64,000 nt of DNA, taken from the NCBI GenBank assembly GCA_006503535.1, contig QYRS01000003.1, positions 2,108,001 through 2,172,000 on the forward strand, written 5' to 3'. Below, piece by piece: positions 1 through 11,287 of the stretch. The translations under genes were made by a program, and so were the position numbers. Origin of the DNA: Arthrinium phaeospermum. Taxonomy: Eukaryota; Ascomycota; Sordariomycetes; Amphisphaeriales; Apiosporaceae. Numbering within the stretch: position 1 is the stretch's first letter; the number at the start of each line of letters is the position of its first letter. Below the pieces are notes generated by a model. That model worked only from the letters and a program-made list of their open reading frames with translations, had not been told where the DNA came from and ran no database searches.

Positions 1-130
1 GTACACGCGGCGACCTTTCACTCCCTCGCTTTTTCGACCATCGCGACAAAGAGTCTACTGACTCATCCTCCTCTGATCTCGCCCCCAAGACTCTGTCTTT
101 GACAAGCTGGCGGCTCCCACCAAACATACG

Positions 131-1750
131 ATGAATGCCACCATGGAGTCCATCATGGACTTTATACCACGGTATCGGGAATACCAGTCCCAAAAAGATA
201 GGACAGAATGTTTGATAAAGGTAACTCCCCAGCAGCGTGGCCCCGCAGTCTCTTGCTATATTGCTATAGACCAGCTCAAATTGACAAGCCTTGTTATTGC
301 AGGACTTGATGATCCATTGCGAACATATCGAAAGTACTCTACGCAAGAAAAACCACGAGCTCGAGACAGACTTGCGCCATGCCCGACTCGACTACGAAGA
401 TGCCACCAAGTCCAGACGCGAGCTCCAGGAGCAGATGAAGGACATGCGTTACCAGTTGGATATTGTTTCGACGGATAACAACGTGTTGAAACAGCGCAAT
501 CCTTATGTCCTGGTATTGATTGATGGTGATGGTTTGATTGTGAGGCACCTGCACCGGCCAGGCGGTTAGTTTTCGTCTTGGCCACAGTTTGGCTGACCTG
601 AACTTGTAGTTCAAAGAACACCTCATCAAGCAGGGGCTGGAGGGTGGAAAGAAAGCTGCCTATGCCTTGCGACAAGAGATTTCAGGACGCTGCGATAATG
701 CTGATGACACGGAAATCATAACCAAAGTAGTCGCGAACCTGACCGGACTGGCCAAGGCCATGAAACGAGACGGCACCATCGAGAACGAGAACGACCTTCG
801 CGACTTCATGCTGGGCTTTACGCAGGCCAAAGCTTCTTTTGATTTCATCGATGTCGGCCACGGAAAGGAGCGGGCCGACTCCAAGATTAAAGAGACGACT
901 CGCTGGAATCTCCGTAACTTCAACTGCAAACAAATTCTTTTGGGCGTCTCCCATGATGCCGGTTACGCCCCTTTCTTGGATGAGATCCTGCGCGATGATA
1001 GCACCAGGCAGCGCATCACCATCCTCGAGGGGTTTCCGACAGTCAGGGAGATTATCGCCACCGGTGCCAACGTGGTGAATTTCGACGACCTCTTCCGTCA
1101 GGACAAACTGGTCGATCGAACCTCGCCTGTCGTGTACTCTCCTGGCTCAGTCGCTTCCACGCCCCTTCAGAGTATCTCGTACGCGACTGTTACTCAGAAA
1201 GCCAGTCCGCCGCCGACTATCACTCTGCCTCTGGCGCCCAAAGCTGCCAATACACAGGCTGGCCGCCCGACGTCAGTCACTGTCAAATCAGTCCCGGCCC
1301 AGCCGCCCTGGAACCCCGGCGCTCGCGGCATTGATCCCCCGCTCAATATCGACCAAGCCGTGCTGGACCGGATCAAGAAACGAAAAGACAACGACAAACT
1401 GTGCAATAACCACTATCTCCGTGGGCCGTGCGCAAAGGGCGACCAATGTTGTTTTGAGCACGACTACAAGCCCAACGGCGAGGAGCTGAAAGCCATCTCG
1501 CATCTGGCCCGCTTGAATCCGTGCACTAACGGTCAAGATTGCGAGGTGGAGAACTGCATTTACGGCCACCATGTGCGTTTCCCCTGGCTCGTCTTGGCAA
1601 GCCCTGAACCTTACTGACTTTTCCCCCATCCAGTGTCCTAGCGTGGTCAACGGTGTCTGTGTGCATCCTTTCTGCAAGTTCCACCCTCATGAGCATCCTC
1701 CCGGAACAAAGCTTAAAACAAACAAGAAGCCTTTTTCTTCATATGACTAA
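131..1750 (+). CDS. CCCH zinc-finger protein with N-terminal coiled coil and NYN/PIN-like domain
   Basis: Model of four exons: 131-220, 303-539, 610-1572 and 1634-1750 (468 aa). Residues about 30-95 are charged and heptad-like, so probably coiled coil. Residues about 98-260 form a domain with a strand ending LIDGDG (D104, D106), a second acidic patch FIDVGHGKERADSK (D190, D199) and VSHDAGYAPFL (D225). That spacing of acidic strand ends resembles NYN/PIN nuclease-like folds, and I believe it matches a fungal family annotated DUF7923. After a proline/serine-rich linker come one C-x8-C-x5-C-x3-H finger (near residue 395) and two closely packed Cys/His clusters at the C-terminus, split by the last intron. 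This implies RNA binding, possibly RNA turnover. ATG 131 is the first in frame; ATG 143 is an alternative. The nuclease role is inference, the zinc fingers are plainly visible. Confidence 0.88.
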
Positions 1751-2536
1751 AAAGTGATGATAGTTTTCTATGTCCTGTTTGTTGGACGGACCAAAATCGA
1801 AAGGTTGTCAAATCTCCTAGGTCAGCGGTTTATGGAGGAAAGATATGATGGACATAGGTCTCATGGCAGTGGCACCTGCTGCAATACGTAACAGGAAGCG
1901 TCGGCATCTCATTCAGCCATTGTTGCGATGCGTTACGGCATTCGTTTTTTAGCGGATAGGCTCTGAATCCAATATTTACACTGACTTGTCAGTGTTGTAC
2001 CCCCCTTTTGAGGTGGACGGTATTTGTGTGCATTGCCTTTCATTTTCTTGGTCTGGCTTTTAGCCCCTTTTTTTCCTTGGGAGTCTGGGAGGCGAATGTA
2101 TGTGTGCGTGCGCGTGTGTGTCGTCGAAAGATTCACTCATCTAGTCAATTTGAAATCAAGAGAGATGGTGATCTCTTCTCTACATTCGTGCAATACACGT
2201 CTTCTGTGATACCGCTGGGCTCCAATTGCAATAACGATTGAACTTATGGGAAGAGATTGGAATAAGGTTGAAAGGCATGGGGAAGCTGGTCGCAATACGA
2301 TACCTGGGCAACAACTATATTACCATTTGTAGACGTGTGCGCAGCGAATCCGTTATGAAGGTTTCCCACGATGCGCCATTCCGAGTTCTGGGAGTGAGAA
2401 TCGCTAGTTTCCGACCACACATACACACATATGCATTTATATTCTAATCCATATCGGACACGAAGACTATCCATATACTTTGAACATAATCAGAAACATT
2501 TCCAAACTACGCTGCTGGCGTGATTGTACACCATCG
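1751..2536. other. Convergent 3' intergenic region
   Basis: This lies between the tail-to-tail ends of the CCCH gene and the ferroxidase gene. It holds a GT/GC-rich low-complexity run near 2098-2126. I see no coding potential or RNA gene. It should contain both 3' UTRs. Confidence 0.6.
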
Positions 2537-4823
2537 TCACCTCCCCGCCGCCGGAGCCGACGCCTTTACCGTATGGACCGGCGCACCCGCGGTCTTGTCT
2601 CCGGCACCTAGAACTCCGCCCTGCTGTCGGTCGTCTTCGTTGCTGCTGCTAGTAGTAGACTGAAGCGCCGCGCCGGCCGTGCCCGGATCCGGGGCGAGAC
2701 CGTACCAAGCGACGACGGCGACGCCGAGGATGCCGCAGACGCAGCTGAAGACGAGAGCGATGATGCCGCGAGCAGTGAAGCTATTCTCGGGTCACACGAA
2801 TTAGCCGTAATTTCAGGAAGAAGGATTGGGATTGAGATGGGGAAAACAAGAAGGGGGTGGGGTGACGGGTGACGGGAGTGAAGTAAAAATATAGTTGGCA
2901 GAACTTACCCAGCTGGGAGCGGGTCTGGAGCCCGGTTCTGGCCATCAAGATTGAGCAGATCGGCTGTGTTACCAGCGGCGTTACCGGAAACGGGAATGTG
3001 GCCTGCAGCGCAGACGTCTAAATGGTCCTGTGGCAGCTTAATGGTTTCCTGCAGCTGCTTCGGAGACTCGACAAATGTCGCAATGAGACCCGAGGCCACG
3101 TGCCACTCGAGATGGCAGTGGAAGATCCATACTCCTATTGGCAGTTCCCTTGGTTAGTGGATGGTGCCCTTATGGTAGAGAATGGCTGCAAAGAAAAAGT
3201 CGTAGTGTTGAAAGGCTTGAGAGAAAGGCTTACCAGGGTTGTCGGCCTTGAAACGGAGGACAAGGTTTCCATTAGGCTCCAGCGAGAGGGTGTCGCGGCG
3301 CATGGGGATCTTGGGGAAGTCAGTCATGGTCGCGTTGGTGTCGTCGAAGGTGCCTTCGTCCGCGGCAGAGCGGTGGATCGCCTGGAACTGGTGGCCGTGA
3401 AGATGGAACGGGTGGCGTCCGGAGTCGAGATTGTTGACTACAATCTGAATGATCTGGTCCTTCTGCAAGACATGGGAGTTGGTGAACTCGCCGTACACGG
3501 TAGCGTCGTTGGCCAGCTCTCCCGACGTCAGAGCCGTGTACAGGGTCGGCACCTTGGGAGCTGTGTAGGTAATGTTGTTGAAGAATGCGCTGTACAGGCT
3601 AGTAAGTATATGTGCCATACACAAGGGGCTATTGCCTCCCTCGTAGTGATCGTCACACAAGGATACTACTTACTAGTTGGCACCGTCACCGAGGTTGTCC
3701 ATAATGACGTCGAACTGGATAGTCTGGTCTGGTTCGCCAAGCAATGTCTGATTATCGAATGGGACGAGCTCCATGTCGTCGAAGGCGTCGAAGTCGTCGC
3801 CCTCTATCACAGCTGGTTCGGGAAGCGGCTTGGCATCATCGTACACCAGCCAGCCCGTCACGTTCCAGTTGAGGTCGTCAGGGATTGCGTCAAACAAGGT
3901 CTATGATCTTCTTATTAGTTGGGAGTTCCTAGCGACGACGCATACATATCGAGACCAGGGTGACTTACAGTGTCCATGCTTCCAGAGAAGGCATAGTTGG
4001 CCCCAGTCTCATTCTTGGTCGTCAACAAGAAGCTATAGCGTTGCGCTGCCGTGATGTAGATCATCTCCGCTTCCGCAGGCTGGGTGTAGACGCCATCGAC
4101 CTCAACAATAGTCATGTTGTGGCCCTCGAACCAGACGTACTGGCCGGCGAACGCGCCAATGTTGACCATGCGGACCAGGTACGTCTTGCCGGGCCGGACG
4201 GGCACCTTGAGGTTCTGCGTCTCATTGAACAGGGCGTTGTTGGGAACGGGCTCGGCGCCCGTCGGGTTACCCTTGGAGATGAAGCCCGGGAGCAGATTGT
4301 GGATCTGCTCGTGGTACCAGTCCGACACCGACAGGACCAGCTCCTCGTCGTACTGGCCGGCAAAGGGCTCCTTGGGATCGTGCACGATGAGAGGCCCCCT
4401 CAGGCCGTCAGGGTACTGGCCGCGAGTGTGGGAGTGGTACCAGTAAGTGCCCGGCTGGTCAATGGTGAAGTCGTAGGTGAGCTTGTGGCCCGGCGGGATG
4501 TCGCATTGGGAGACCTGCGGGGGGCCGTCCATGTGGGTGGTGCCGTTTTGGAAAAGGCCATGGAAATGCAAAGAGGTGGACTGGTTGCCCAGCGAGTTGG
4601 TGACGTGGATGACGACACGGTCGCCGACGTTGCAGGTGATCTGGGGGATGGGCCACTGACCGTTGATGCCTATAGTAGGCCGGTCGAAGGCGCCATCCGG
4701 GTTGGCTGTGACCCAGGCCACATCGAAATCATAAGTCACAGTCGCAGCTTCTGACAGGGTCGACAGGGCTGATAGCCATGCCGCAGAGGCGACGAAGAGG
4801 CTCTTCCTGAGACTGAAGGCCAT
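2537..4823 (-). CDS. fet3: Fet3-type ferroxidase (iron transport multicopper oxidase)
   Basis: Exons on the minus strand: 4823-3969, 3900-3674, 3598-3234, 3134-2909 and 2780-2537 (638 aa, close to the usual Fet3 length). It starts with a signal peptide, cleavage likely after SEAA. All four copper motifs are present: HFHG (H86, H88), WYHSH (H130, H132), HPFHLHGH and HCHLEWH. A hydrophobic segment (ARGIIALVF...VVAWYG) near residue 560 followed by a polar tail gives one C-terminal membrane anchor, which separates Fet3 proteins from soluble laccases. The enzyme oxidises Fe(II) at the cell surface and passes Fe(III) to the Ftr1 permease. The divergent neighbour at 6553 encodes that permease. Shared GATA-type sites upstream suggest iron repression. 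I did not align the iron-binding acidic residues of yeast Fet3p, so ferroxidase rather than laccase rests on the anchor and the neighbour. Confidence 0.93.
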
Positions 4824-5295
4824 TGCTGGTGATGGTCAAGATGTTGGTCTGCTGTGCAGACAGTCTCAACTAGCAGGCGGAGGAAGGATGATGAGTTAAG
4901 AAGTATACTTGACTTGCATGCGTATCTCTGTTGATCGAACGGGGTCACTTAGGTCCATACATACCTCCAGGCTCTTAGCCCACCTTCGTACGACTACCTA
5001 GTTTGCTCCATTGGTGTGTCCAGGCCGACCCCTACTGGCTCATAAGATATTATCAATTTCATCTCTCGCAAACCCAGGAATAGACCCGAGGTCGGATCAG
5101 CCCTGGCCACCCCTAGCCCAGAATGGCAGTTCTCGTTTCGGCTTTCCTTGGTCTTTCCGTTTCTTCCCTTCCCTCCTCCCTCCTGGGACAAAACTAGAGA
5201 AAGCTAGAAGCGATGGTCAGGCAAATTATCTTATCAATCAGTCAGATTGACAGGGATGGTGCAACAGGGTTCACGCTAACGACTTTTACCGCTCT

Positions 5296-5304
5296 TTATC
5301 TGAT
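5296..5304 (-). promoter_or_regulatory. ATCAGATAA element (SreA/Urbs1-type iron GATA site)
   Basis: The plus strand reads TTATCTGAT, the exact complement of ATCAGATAA. It lies 473 bp upstream of the ferroxidase ATG. Two overlapping weaker GATA cores sit 60-70 bp closer to that gene. Confidence 0.7.
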
Positions 5305-6369
5305 CCGCGCCATGAGGGGGCGGACGGGCGGACGGGCTGGCTGGCTGGCTGGCGCCCATCAAAAGAACTGTGACTGGACTGACTTTTTCCTCGCTTCCTA
5401 CCACCCACCAACAGCATCCCAAATGGGTTGATTCTGGCCTGATGACTGGGTGTATTCCTTGATCTATTGTCGGGGACCGTCTGTTGGGTGGCTTGATTCG
5501 AGCGGATCGTGCGCCTGCATTTGGCGAAAGCGCAGGTGCGGGGACTGACTAGTCTCTAGCTGAACCTTTGAATCGGAACAGCTTCACCAATATCGGCCCA
5601 TCGTCCCTCCCCGTCTGATTCTCCAGCCTCGATACTTTTCACCATATCCCCTGGAAAATCTTCAGCAGGGTCTCTGGCGGTCGAGACACAAACCATCCAC
5701 CAGTTCATGCGTGGCTGCCCAGTTTGTTGCATAGAAGAAGCAAATGAGTCTCCGTCGATGCTGCCCGTCTCGTAATGACTGGCTGTGGACGGTGGACCCC
5801 TACTGTAAACTGACCGATGGATCTGCAGCGCACTAACAGGCTAAGCTCATGTGTGAAAGGCTTGGAAAAAGCTTGACACGGGTCTCGCCCAAAGAACTCA
5901 GCAGTCGACTCGTCGAGAACTCCATACCTATCGTTTACGGGGCCGACCCCGATTCATCATCGACTCCAGTTGCTCCGTAGTATTATTGACTTCATCCAAC
6001 GCACTTGTCATAGTATCTCAGTCACTATATCCCCGGATCTGTGTCATCCAGCAGCCAGTGAATTATCAGGTGTCACATCGCTTGAGAAATAGACTGCTGG
6101 CCCGGTCCTGTTTCCGGTTTCTTCCATTGAATAAATCAATGTTCCCTTTTCATTCGTTCGGGCCCCAAACTCAAATCTGGTACTGGCCAGGGTCATGAAA
6201 ATTTCAGCCATCGCCCCGGCCTCCTACCTATGTATAGTCATCGGCGCTTTTACCAAATGGTCTTAACCCGCCCGCAACCGGAGAGACTGTAACGTTAGCT
6301 TACACGGCGGCTCGTTTCTAGACATTCGATGCAAGCCCTCGGTTGCGCCCCTCGCCCCACCTCATTGCG

Positions 6370-6378
6370 TTATCTGAT
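6370..6378 (-). promoter_or_regulatory. ATCAGATAA element near the iron permease
   Basis: A second exact TTATCTGAT on the plus strand, 175 bp upstream of the permease ATG. The placement of one perfect site near each gene of the pair fits joint repression in iron-replete cells. Confidence 0.7.
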
Positions 6379-6552
6379 CCCAGCTGGTTAATCAGATCGG
6401 CAGATACTCACTGCCCACCACACCCCTTCCTCATCATATATGTGAAGTCTTTGCTCCCTTCGTAGCTCTATTGCCTAGGTTCGTTTATCATCGCGTTGCC
6501 TCGAACCTTTGAATGCTTCGCATACTCTCTATATTGAGAGTAAACTGTCAAG

Positions 6553-7838
6553 ATGCCGGATGTCTTTGCTGTTCCCGTCTTTGTGATTGTAAGTCGTCTT
6601 TCTTAGTCGGTTACCTAGCCTGCCTTTACCAAGCTGCAGTACCAAGTTGAGCTCGAGGAACACACTCTGAAATCTAGTCACCAGGTATTCCGAGAGTCAA
6701 TCGAAACAGTCATCATCGTCTCGGTGCTACTGGCCTTCCTGAAGCAGACCCTCGCTGGGCCCGGGCGAGATGACCAAGTTTACAAAAAGCTCATCAAGCA
6801 GGTTTGGCTTGGAGTAGGGTTGGGCCTGCTCATCTGCCTCGTTGTCGCTGGCGGTCTGATCGGAACCTTCTACACCGTGGGCCACGATGCTTGGCAGTCG
6901 TCTGAATACAACTATGAGGGCGCTTTCGCTCTTGTAGCTGTGGCTATCATCACTCCGCTAGGCGTCGGGCTCCTCCGTATTGGAAAGATGCAGGAAAAAT
7001 GGCGCGTCAAGCTCGCCCGGTCCCTCGAGGCCCCTATTAGCACCACCACCGGCTCCAAGGCGGGCTGGCTCAAGCGCTTCGCCGAAAAATATGCCATGTT
7101 CTTCCTGCCCTTCATTACCGTCATCAGAGAAGGCGTAGAGGCCATTGTGTTCATCGCTGGCGTAAGTACGACCCCACAGGGCTCGCGCTCTGCGAACGGT
7201 ATTAAGTGCGACCCCATGGCTAACCCGAATTCTCTCAGGTTACTTTCTCTGCCCCTGCTACTGCCGTTCCTCTTCCGGTTGTTGTCGGCTTAGCTGCGGG
7301 CATTCTCGTCGGTTATTTGCTATACAAGTAAGTCTGACTCGTGTTCATCTCATCGACCTGTTTCAATAAGTCTGACTAATGTTATCTCGTGTACAGAGGA
7401 GGAGTTACCGCAAAACTGCAATACTTCTTGGTCGCCGCCACGTGCCTCTTATACCTCGTTGCTGCTGGGCTCTTCTCTCGAGCTGTCTGGTATCTTGAGC
7501 AACAGAAATGGAACAACATCATCGGAGGCGATGCTGCCGAACTGGGCGTCGGTGCAGGAAGCTATGATATTTCCAAGTCGGTCTGGCACGTGGACTGCTG
7601 CAGCCCCGAGTTCAACGGCGGCGGCGGCTGGAGTGTCTTCAATGCCATTCTTGGATGGACCAACTCGGCGACCTACGGCTCCGTCATATCGTACAACGTA
7701 TACTGGATCTTCGTCATGGCGATGTTTGTAGTGCTGAGGTTCAAGGAGACCAAAGGCCACTGGCAGTTGATGAAGGCGAAGAAGGCGTCCGCTGGTTCGA
7801 TTGGTCAAGCTAGTGACGAGCCCAAGGTGTCGTCATGA
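6553..7838 (+). CDS. ftr1: High-affinity iron permease Ftr1
   Basis: Exons 6553-6588, 6685-7161, 7239-7327 and 7397-7838 give 347 aa, a normal Ftr1 length. The two REXXE iron-binding motifs are present: RESIE (residues 15-19) and REGVE (160-164), each at the start of a hydrophobic helix. Several further membrane segments follow, including [16 protein letters not shown] and a helix before the last 40 polar residues. The C-terminal tail is Lys/Ser rich. The protein takes Fe(III) produced by the ferroxidase encoded divergently at 4823-2537, and the two form one plasma-membrane complex. The very short first exon (12 codons) ends right before the first iron motif. Regulation by a GATA iron repressor is suggested by the shared promoter. 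Confidence 0.95.
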
Positions 7839-8469
7839 TGGCTGATATTCGAGTCGATATGACAGAGCGGAGTTGGCTATTCAGATATACTGGCTGTTGG
7901 CTCGGAGCCCGCAATGCAGATTGATGAGATGCATGTAGCTTTGTTGATAATATACCCTTGTCTATTGCCGTATCTCATTGAAAAGAAAAACGGAAGCAAA
8001 GAAGTCTTCATAGTATGTCGTGAAGTTGTTAAATTGGAAGTTAGGTCAGTGGCGATGATGGACGAGAGTTTCCTTGCAAAACTCCACTAAACCCACCGAC
8101 CAATTAGTGGATGTCCCTCTTCCGCCATCCGCAGGCTAACGGGCCCGAAGGCTTCCATCTTCTACTTATCGTCCAGCAATCGAACGACGGAATAATGCCA
8201 TACAGGTAGCCACTGATTGGGCGAAACAATCCCTAGGACAAACCATATTCTCTTTGTCTCATATATATACCTCTACCGAAGTGCGCAGTCCGGTGAGTAC
8301 TCGCTCATCTGAACGACGGCAAAATCTTACGCGAATTGTGGGAAGACGTCATTCCTGTTGCCGCGGCCCCCTCGGGAGTTTTCAGACCCTAGACGACATC
8401 TTGCGCTGATGCCGCCCCGAAACCCTGCTGTTCTGAAGGGACTTCCGCATACTGGAGATAGGCCAGAAG
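7839..8469. other. Intergenic; promoter of the BTB-like gene
   Basis: This holds the permease 3' UTR and then a TATA-like run at 8260-8270 (CATATATATAC), about 200 bp before the next ATG. No coding potential seen. Confidence 0.5.
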
Positions 8470-10288
8470 ATGGACGGGCCTGCCGCCTCTGTAGATGGGG
8501 AAACCCCCTCGGAGCCGTCACCGCAAGCCGCAGCAGCCCAGCCGCTGCCTAAGGTGGTGGACATTGCCCAGGCCGGTGATCTCATCCTGGACGTGACTTT
8601 CGAGAACTCGAAAGCCACCGTCAAGGCCGCGAGAAAGCGGCAGCAGCAGCAGGCCTCGTCTTCGAAAACACACCCCAACGGCGGTCAGCCGTCCGCCGCC
8701 GGGACCGGCCCTTCTCCCAGGTCCAAACTGCGCCTGGGGTTCCGTGTTGACGCCGGCGTGCTGCGGCGACAGTCCCAGTACTTCGACCGGCTCCTTAGCG
8801 ATACCCGCTTCCAAGAGGCCAAGACTATTGCCGCGGCGCTCGAGACCCTGACGCTCCGGAACGTCAAGCCCGCCGACGCTGATGTCAGCGACCTCCCTTG
8901 GATCCAGGTGATTGACGACGATGACGCCACGCATTACGCGTACCGCGATAACGTCTTCGCTGACCTGCTGAGGCTCTTGCACGGAAAGGAGACTGCCGCT
9001 GCCGCTGCCGCTACCGCAGCTGCTGCCACTGCTACTCCCGCCACCGCCTCAAAGACAACGCCTGCGGCCCCGGCAGCCCCGGCAACCCCGGCAACCCCGG
9101 CAACCCCGGCAACCCCGGCGACGCCCCCGCCCACATTGGACTTCTGGACCGCCCTTGCGATCCTCGCCGACCGGTTCGACTGCGCCGCGCCCGTGGCCAA
9201 GGCGCTGAAAGCGGCCGGAGGGCTCAGGATCAAGTGGCCGGTCACGCAGCGCAAACAGCCGCCCTCGGGGAACGGCGAGGAAGCCAAGATGAGCCGCCAG
9301 ACGGAGAGCGTCCTGCGCCAGAAGATCCTGGTGTCGTATCTGCTGGACCAGCCTCCCCGGTTCCTGGCGGCGACCCGCGAGCTCATCATGAACGGCTCGT
9401 GCAAGTGGTCGGCCTTTCCGGATCCGAACGAGGCCGCCGAGGAGGAGGCGAGTTGGTGGTATTTGCCGGATGAGCTAGAACGTGAGCGAATCCATCGACA
9501 TATACAATAATTTCTACCTACACGTACAGCTAACACCCCGATCTACAGAAGAGCTGCAATACCGGCGCGAGTGCATCCTGAACACGCTCGCCTCCATCCC
9601 GCGCCACTTCCTGGCCCTGTACTCGTCGCGCACGCGGCAGTGTAAGCTTGGCTACGACTCGAGCGCGGCCTGCGACTCGTACCAGCTGGGCGAGATGATC
9701 AAGTTCTTCGTCAACAAGCACCTGCTCTTCCTCGTCGACTTCTCGCCCGGCTCCCTCGACCGCATCGCCGACACCGCCCTCACCCCCGTCGACGGCCTCC
9801 TCGCCGCCCTCAAGCAGGTCCCCAGCTACCAGATCGACACCCACCACCGCAACTGCGGCCTCCGCACCCGCATCCTGCCCGTCCTCGAGTTCGTCACCGC
9901 CCTGCTCTCGGCCAACTCGGTCCCCGTCGCCCGCCCGACCTGGCACCAGCGCACCAAGAACCAGCCGACGGCGACGTCCACGTCCACGGTAGCCTGGTTC
10001 TCGCAGGCGGGCGTCGCCGCCGCCGCCGCCGCCGAGGACAAGCGCATCAAGTTCGAATCTTCTGGGGGCGATGGCGAAGATGGCGACAGCTCGCCCCCGT
10101 GTACTTTTCGCTTCGCCCGCGCCGTGGCCAGCGATCCGCGGCTGCGGTTCGAGCACGCCCTGGGCGCGGACCAGTTTGCCCGCGACGTCTTCACGGCGCC
10201 GGCGTGGAACTGGACGGCGGACCAGGATGCGCCGCCCATCACCTCGGGTTTCGGGCGGACGCCGAACCTCAGGATGATGTACAGGTAG
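8470..10288 (+). CDS. BTB/POZ-like domain protein
   Basis: Two exons, 8470-9481 and 9549-10288, give 583 aa. After an Ala/Gln-rich head, residues about 38-120 carry a split BTB-like pattern: GDLILDVTFEN, a low-complexity insert, then RLGFRVDAGVLRRQSQYFDRLL followed by a short F-x-E helix. This matches the D-L-x-L-x-V ... F-x-V-x-x-x-V-L-x-x-x-S-x-Y-F-x-x-L-L layout seen in fungal BTB proteins that mould annotation pipelines mark as BTB domain. A long Ala/Thr/Pro spacer (about residues 177-218) separates it from an alpha-helical region that continues in exon 2. BTB domains mediate dimerisation and cullin-3 binding; the partner here is unknown. The coding DNA is strongly GC-biased. Family call is moderate, gene call is strong. 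Confidence 0.82.
9068..9124 (+). repeat. In-frame 9-bp tandem repeat encoding Ala-Thr-Pro
   Basis: The unit CCCCGGCAA repeats about five times within the BTB-like gene, giving an (ATP)n peptide after a longer Ala/Thr tract. Length is likely to vary between strains. Confidence 0.85.
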
Positions 10289-11287
10289 TATTCAGAGGCA
10301 CCAGGTAGTCAGTAGCAGGTAGCTCATGTGTTGCTCTCATCATCGGGAGCAGCCCCAACCATAGACACATACTTAGGTACATACAAAGCAGCACGCTGAT
10401 GGCCCAGTATGTCAAGGACATAAGTGTTCGCTTATTTCCGACCTACTATTGATACTAGAATATTCAGTTTTTAAGCACACAATATTTCACTTCATATGAA
10501 CGCGGATCTCTTCGAGGTAGATTTAACTTTGTTTGAGTTCTTCTCTGCGACAAGTGCCTAAGCACGCCGAGAGGAATTATCTAGGTATCTTGCAATCTCC
10601 TCGACGCCCCCTGAGGCAAATCCCTCCCAGAAGGCCGGAGGCTGTAGTCAATGGTCTTGACGCGACAGCTTGTGTGTTCCTCCACCGTACGTTCGTTCGT
10701 CCCCTATTCCACCACATCCCCTCTCCATCCCCCGCTCCAAGCGGGCCACTTACTGTACAACAAAAAGCGCTATTGCACATGTAATTTTTTTCTTCCAAAG
10801 AAGTGTCCAAAGCGCCTCGCAATAGGTATCCCATCCGTAAAAATATGCCTGTTTCCCAAAACTTTTTGACAGGCGTGAGATGCTAACGCTCCCGAAAACA
10901 AGTGTATGAAGGTTTCCCAGGTCTAGGTCGTATCGTGTTCCGATATGACCGCCGATCTCGGCTCCATTTCTATGTACCCATCCAACACCTGAGCAAGCGC
11001 TAAGAAATGCAGCGTGTTTCCGTGGTCGTATGTGCAGAGAGGCTCTCAAAGCACCCATACGGATTAAACTATAAACATTGAATAAATAAACAATATTCGA
11101 CTGGCCCCAAAGAGTAGGCGCAGAAGTGTGGGGGGCTCGGGCCCCCCGGTCGTAAAGAGCGTAAAGAGTGACGCAGTTGGGTATCTTGCGCATCAAAAAT
11201 CAGGATTAAAATCAAAATAGATCATCATCGTAATGAACGTGAAAAGACAAAAGTCGTTGTGGTCGTGACCGGTACAAACGGCAGCCA
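10289..11287. other. Convergent 3' intergenic region
   Basis: This lies between tail-to-tail genes. AATAAATAAA at 11091-11100 is a possible plus-strand polyadenylation signal, though far from the upstream stop. Nothing else is recognisable. Confidence 0.5.

Larger units (their letters stand above)
4824..6552. promoter_or_regulatory. Bidirectional FET3/FTR1 promoter with GATA-factor site cluster
   Basis: This 1.7 kb region separates the divergent start codons of the ferroxidase and permease genes. It contains two exact ATCAGATAA words (on the minus strand at 5296-5304 and 6370-6378). Further HGATAR-type cores read on the minus strand at 5050-5055, 5226-5231, 5231-5236, 6066-6071 and 6485-6490. 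ATCWGATAA is the known binding word of the fungal iron repressors of the SreA/SRE/Urbs1 family. A short GGCT repeat lies near 5335-5353. Nothing in the region looks coding. Confidence 0.75.

Noticed and set aside
3022..4754. Two long plus-strand frames opposite the ferroxidase exons
   Set aside because: They are antisense to four intact copper-binding motifs and have no motifs of their own.
2537..4823. Reading the multicopper oxidase as a laccase
   Set aside because: A C-terminal membrane anchor and the divergent Ftr1 gene point to Fet3 instead.
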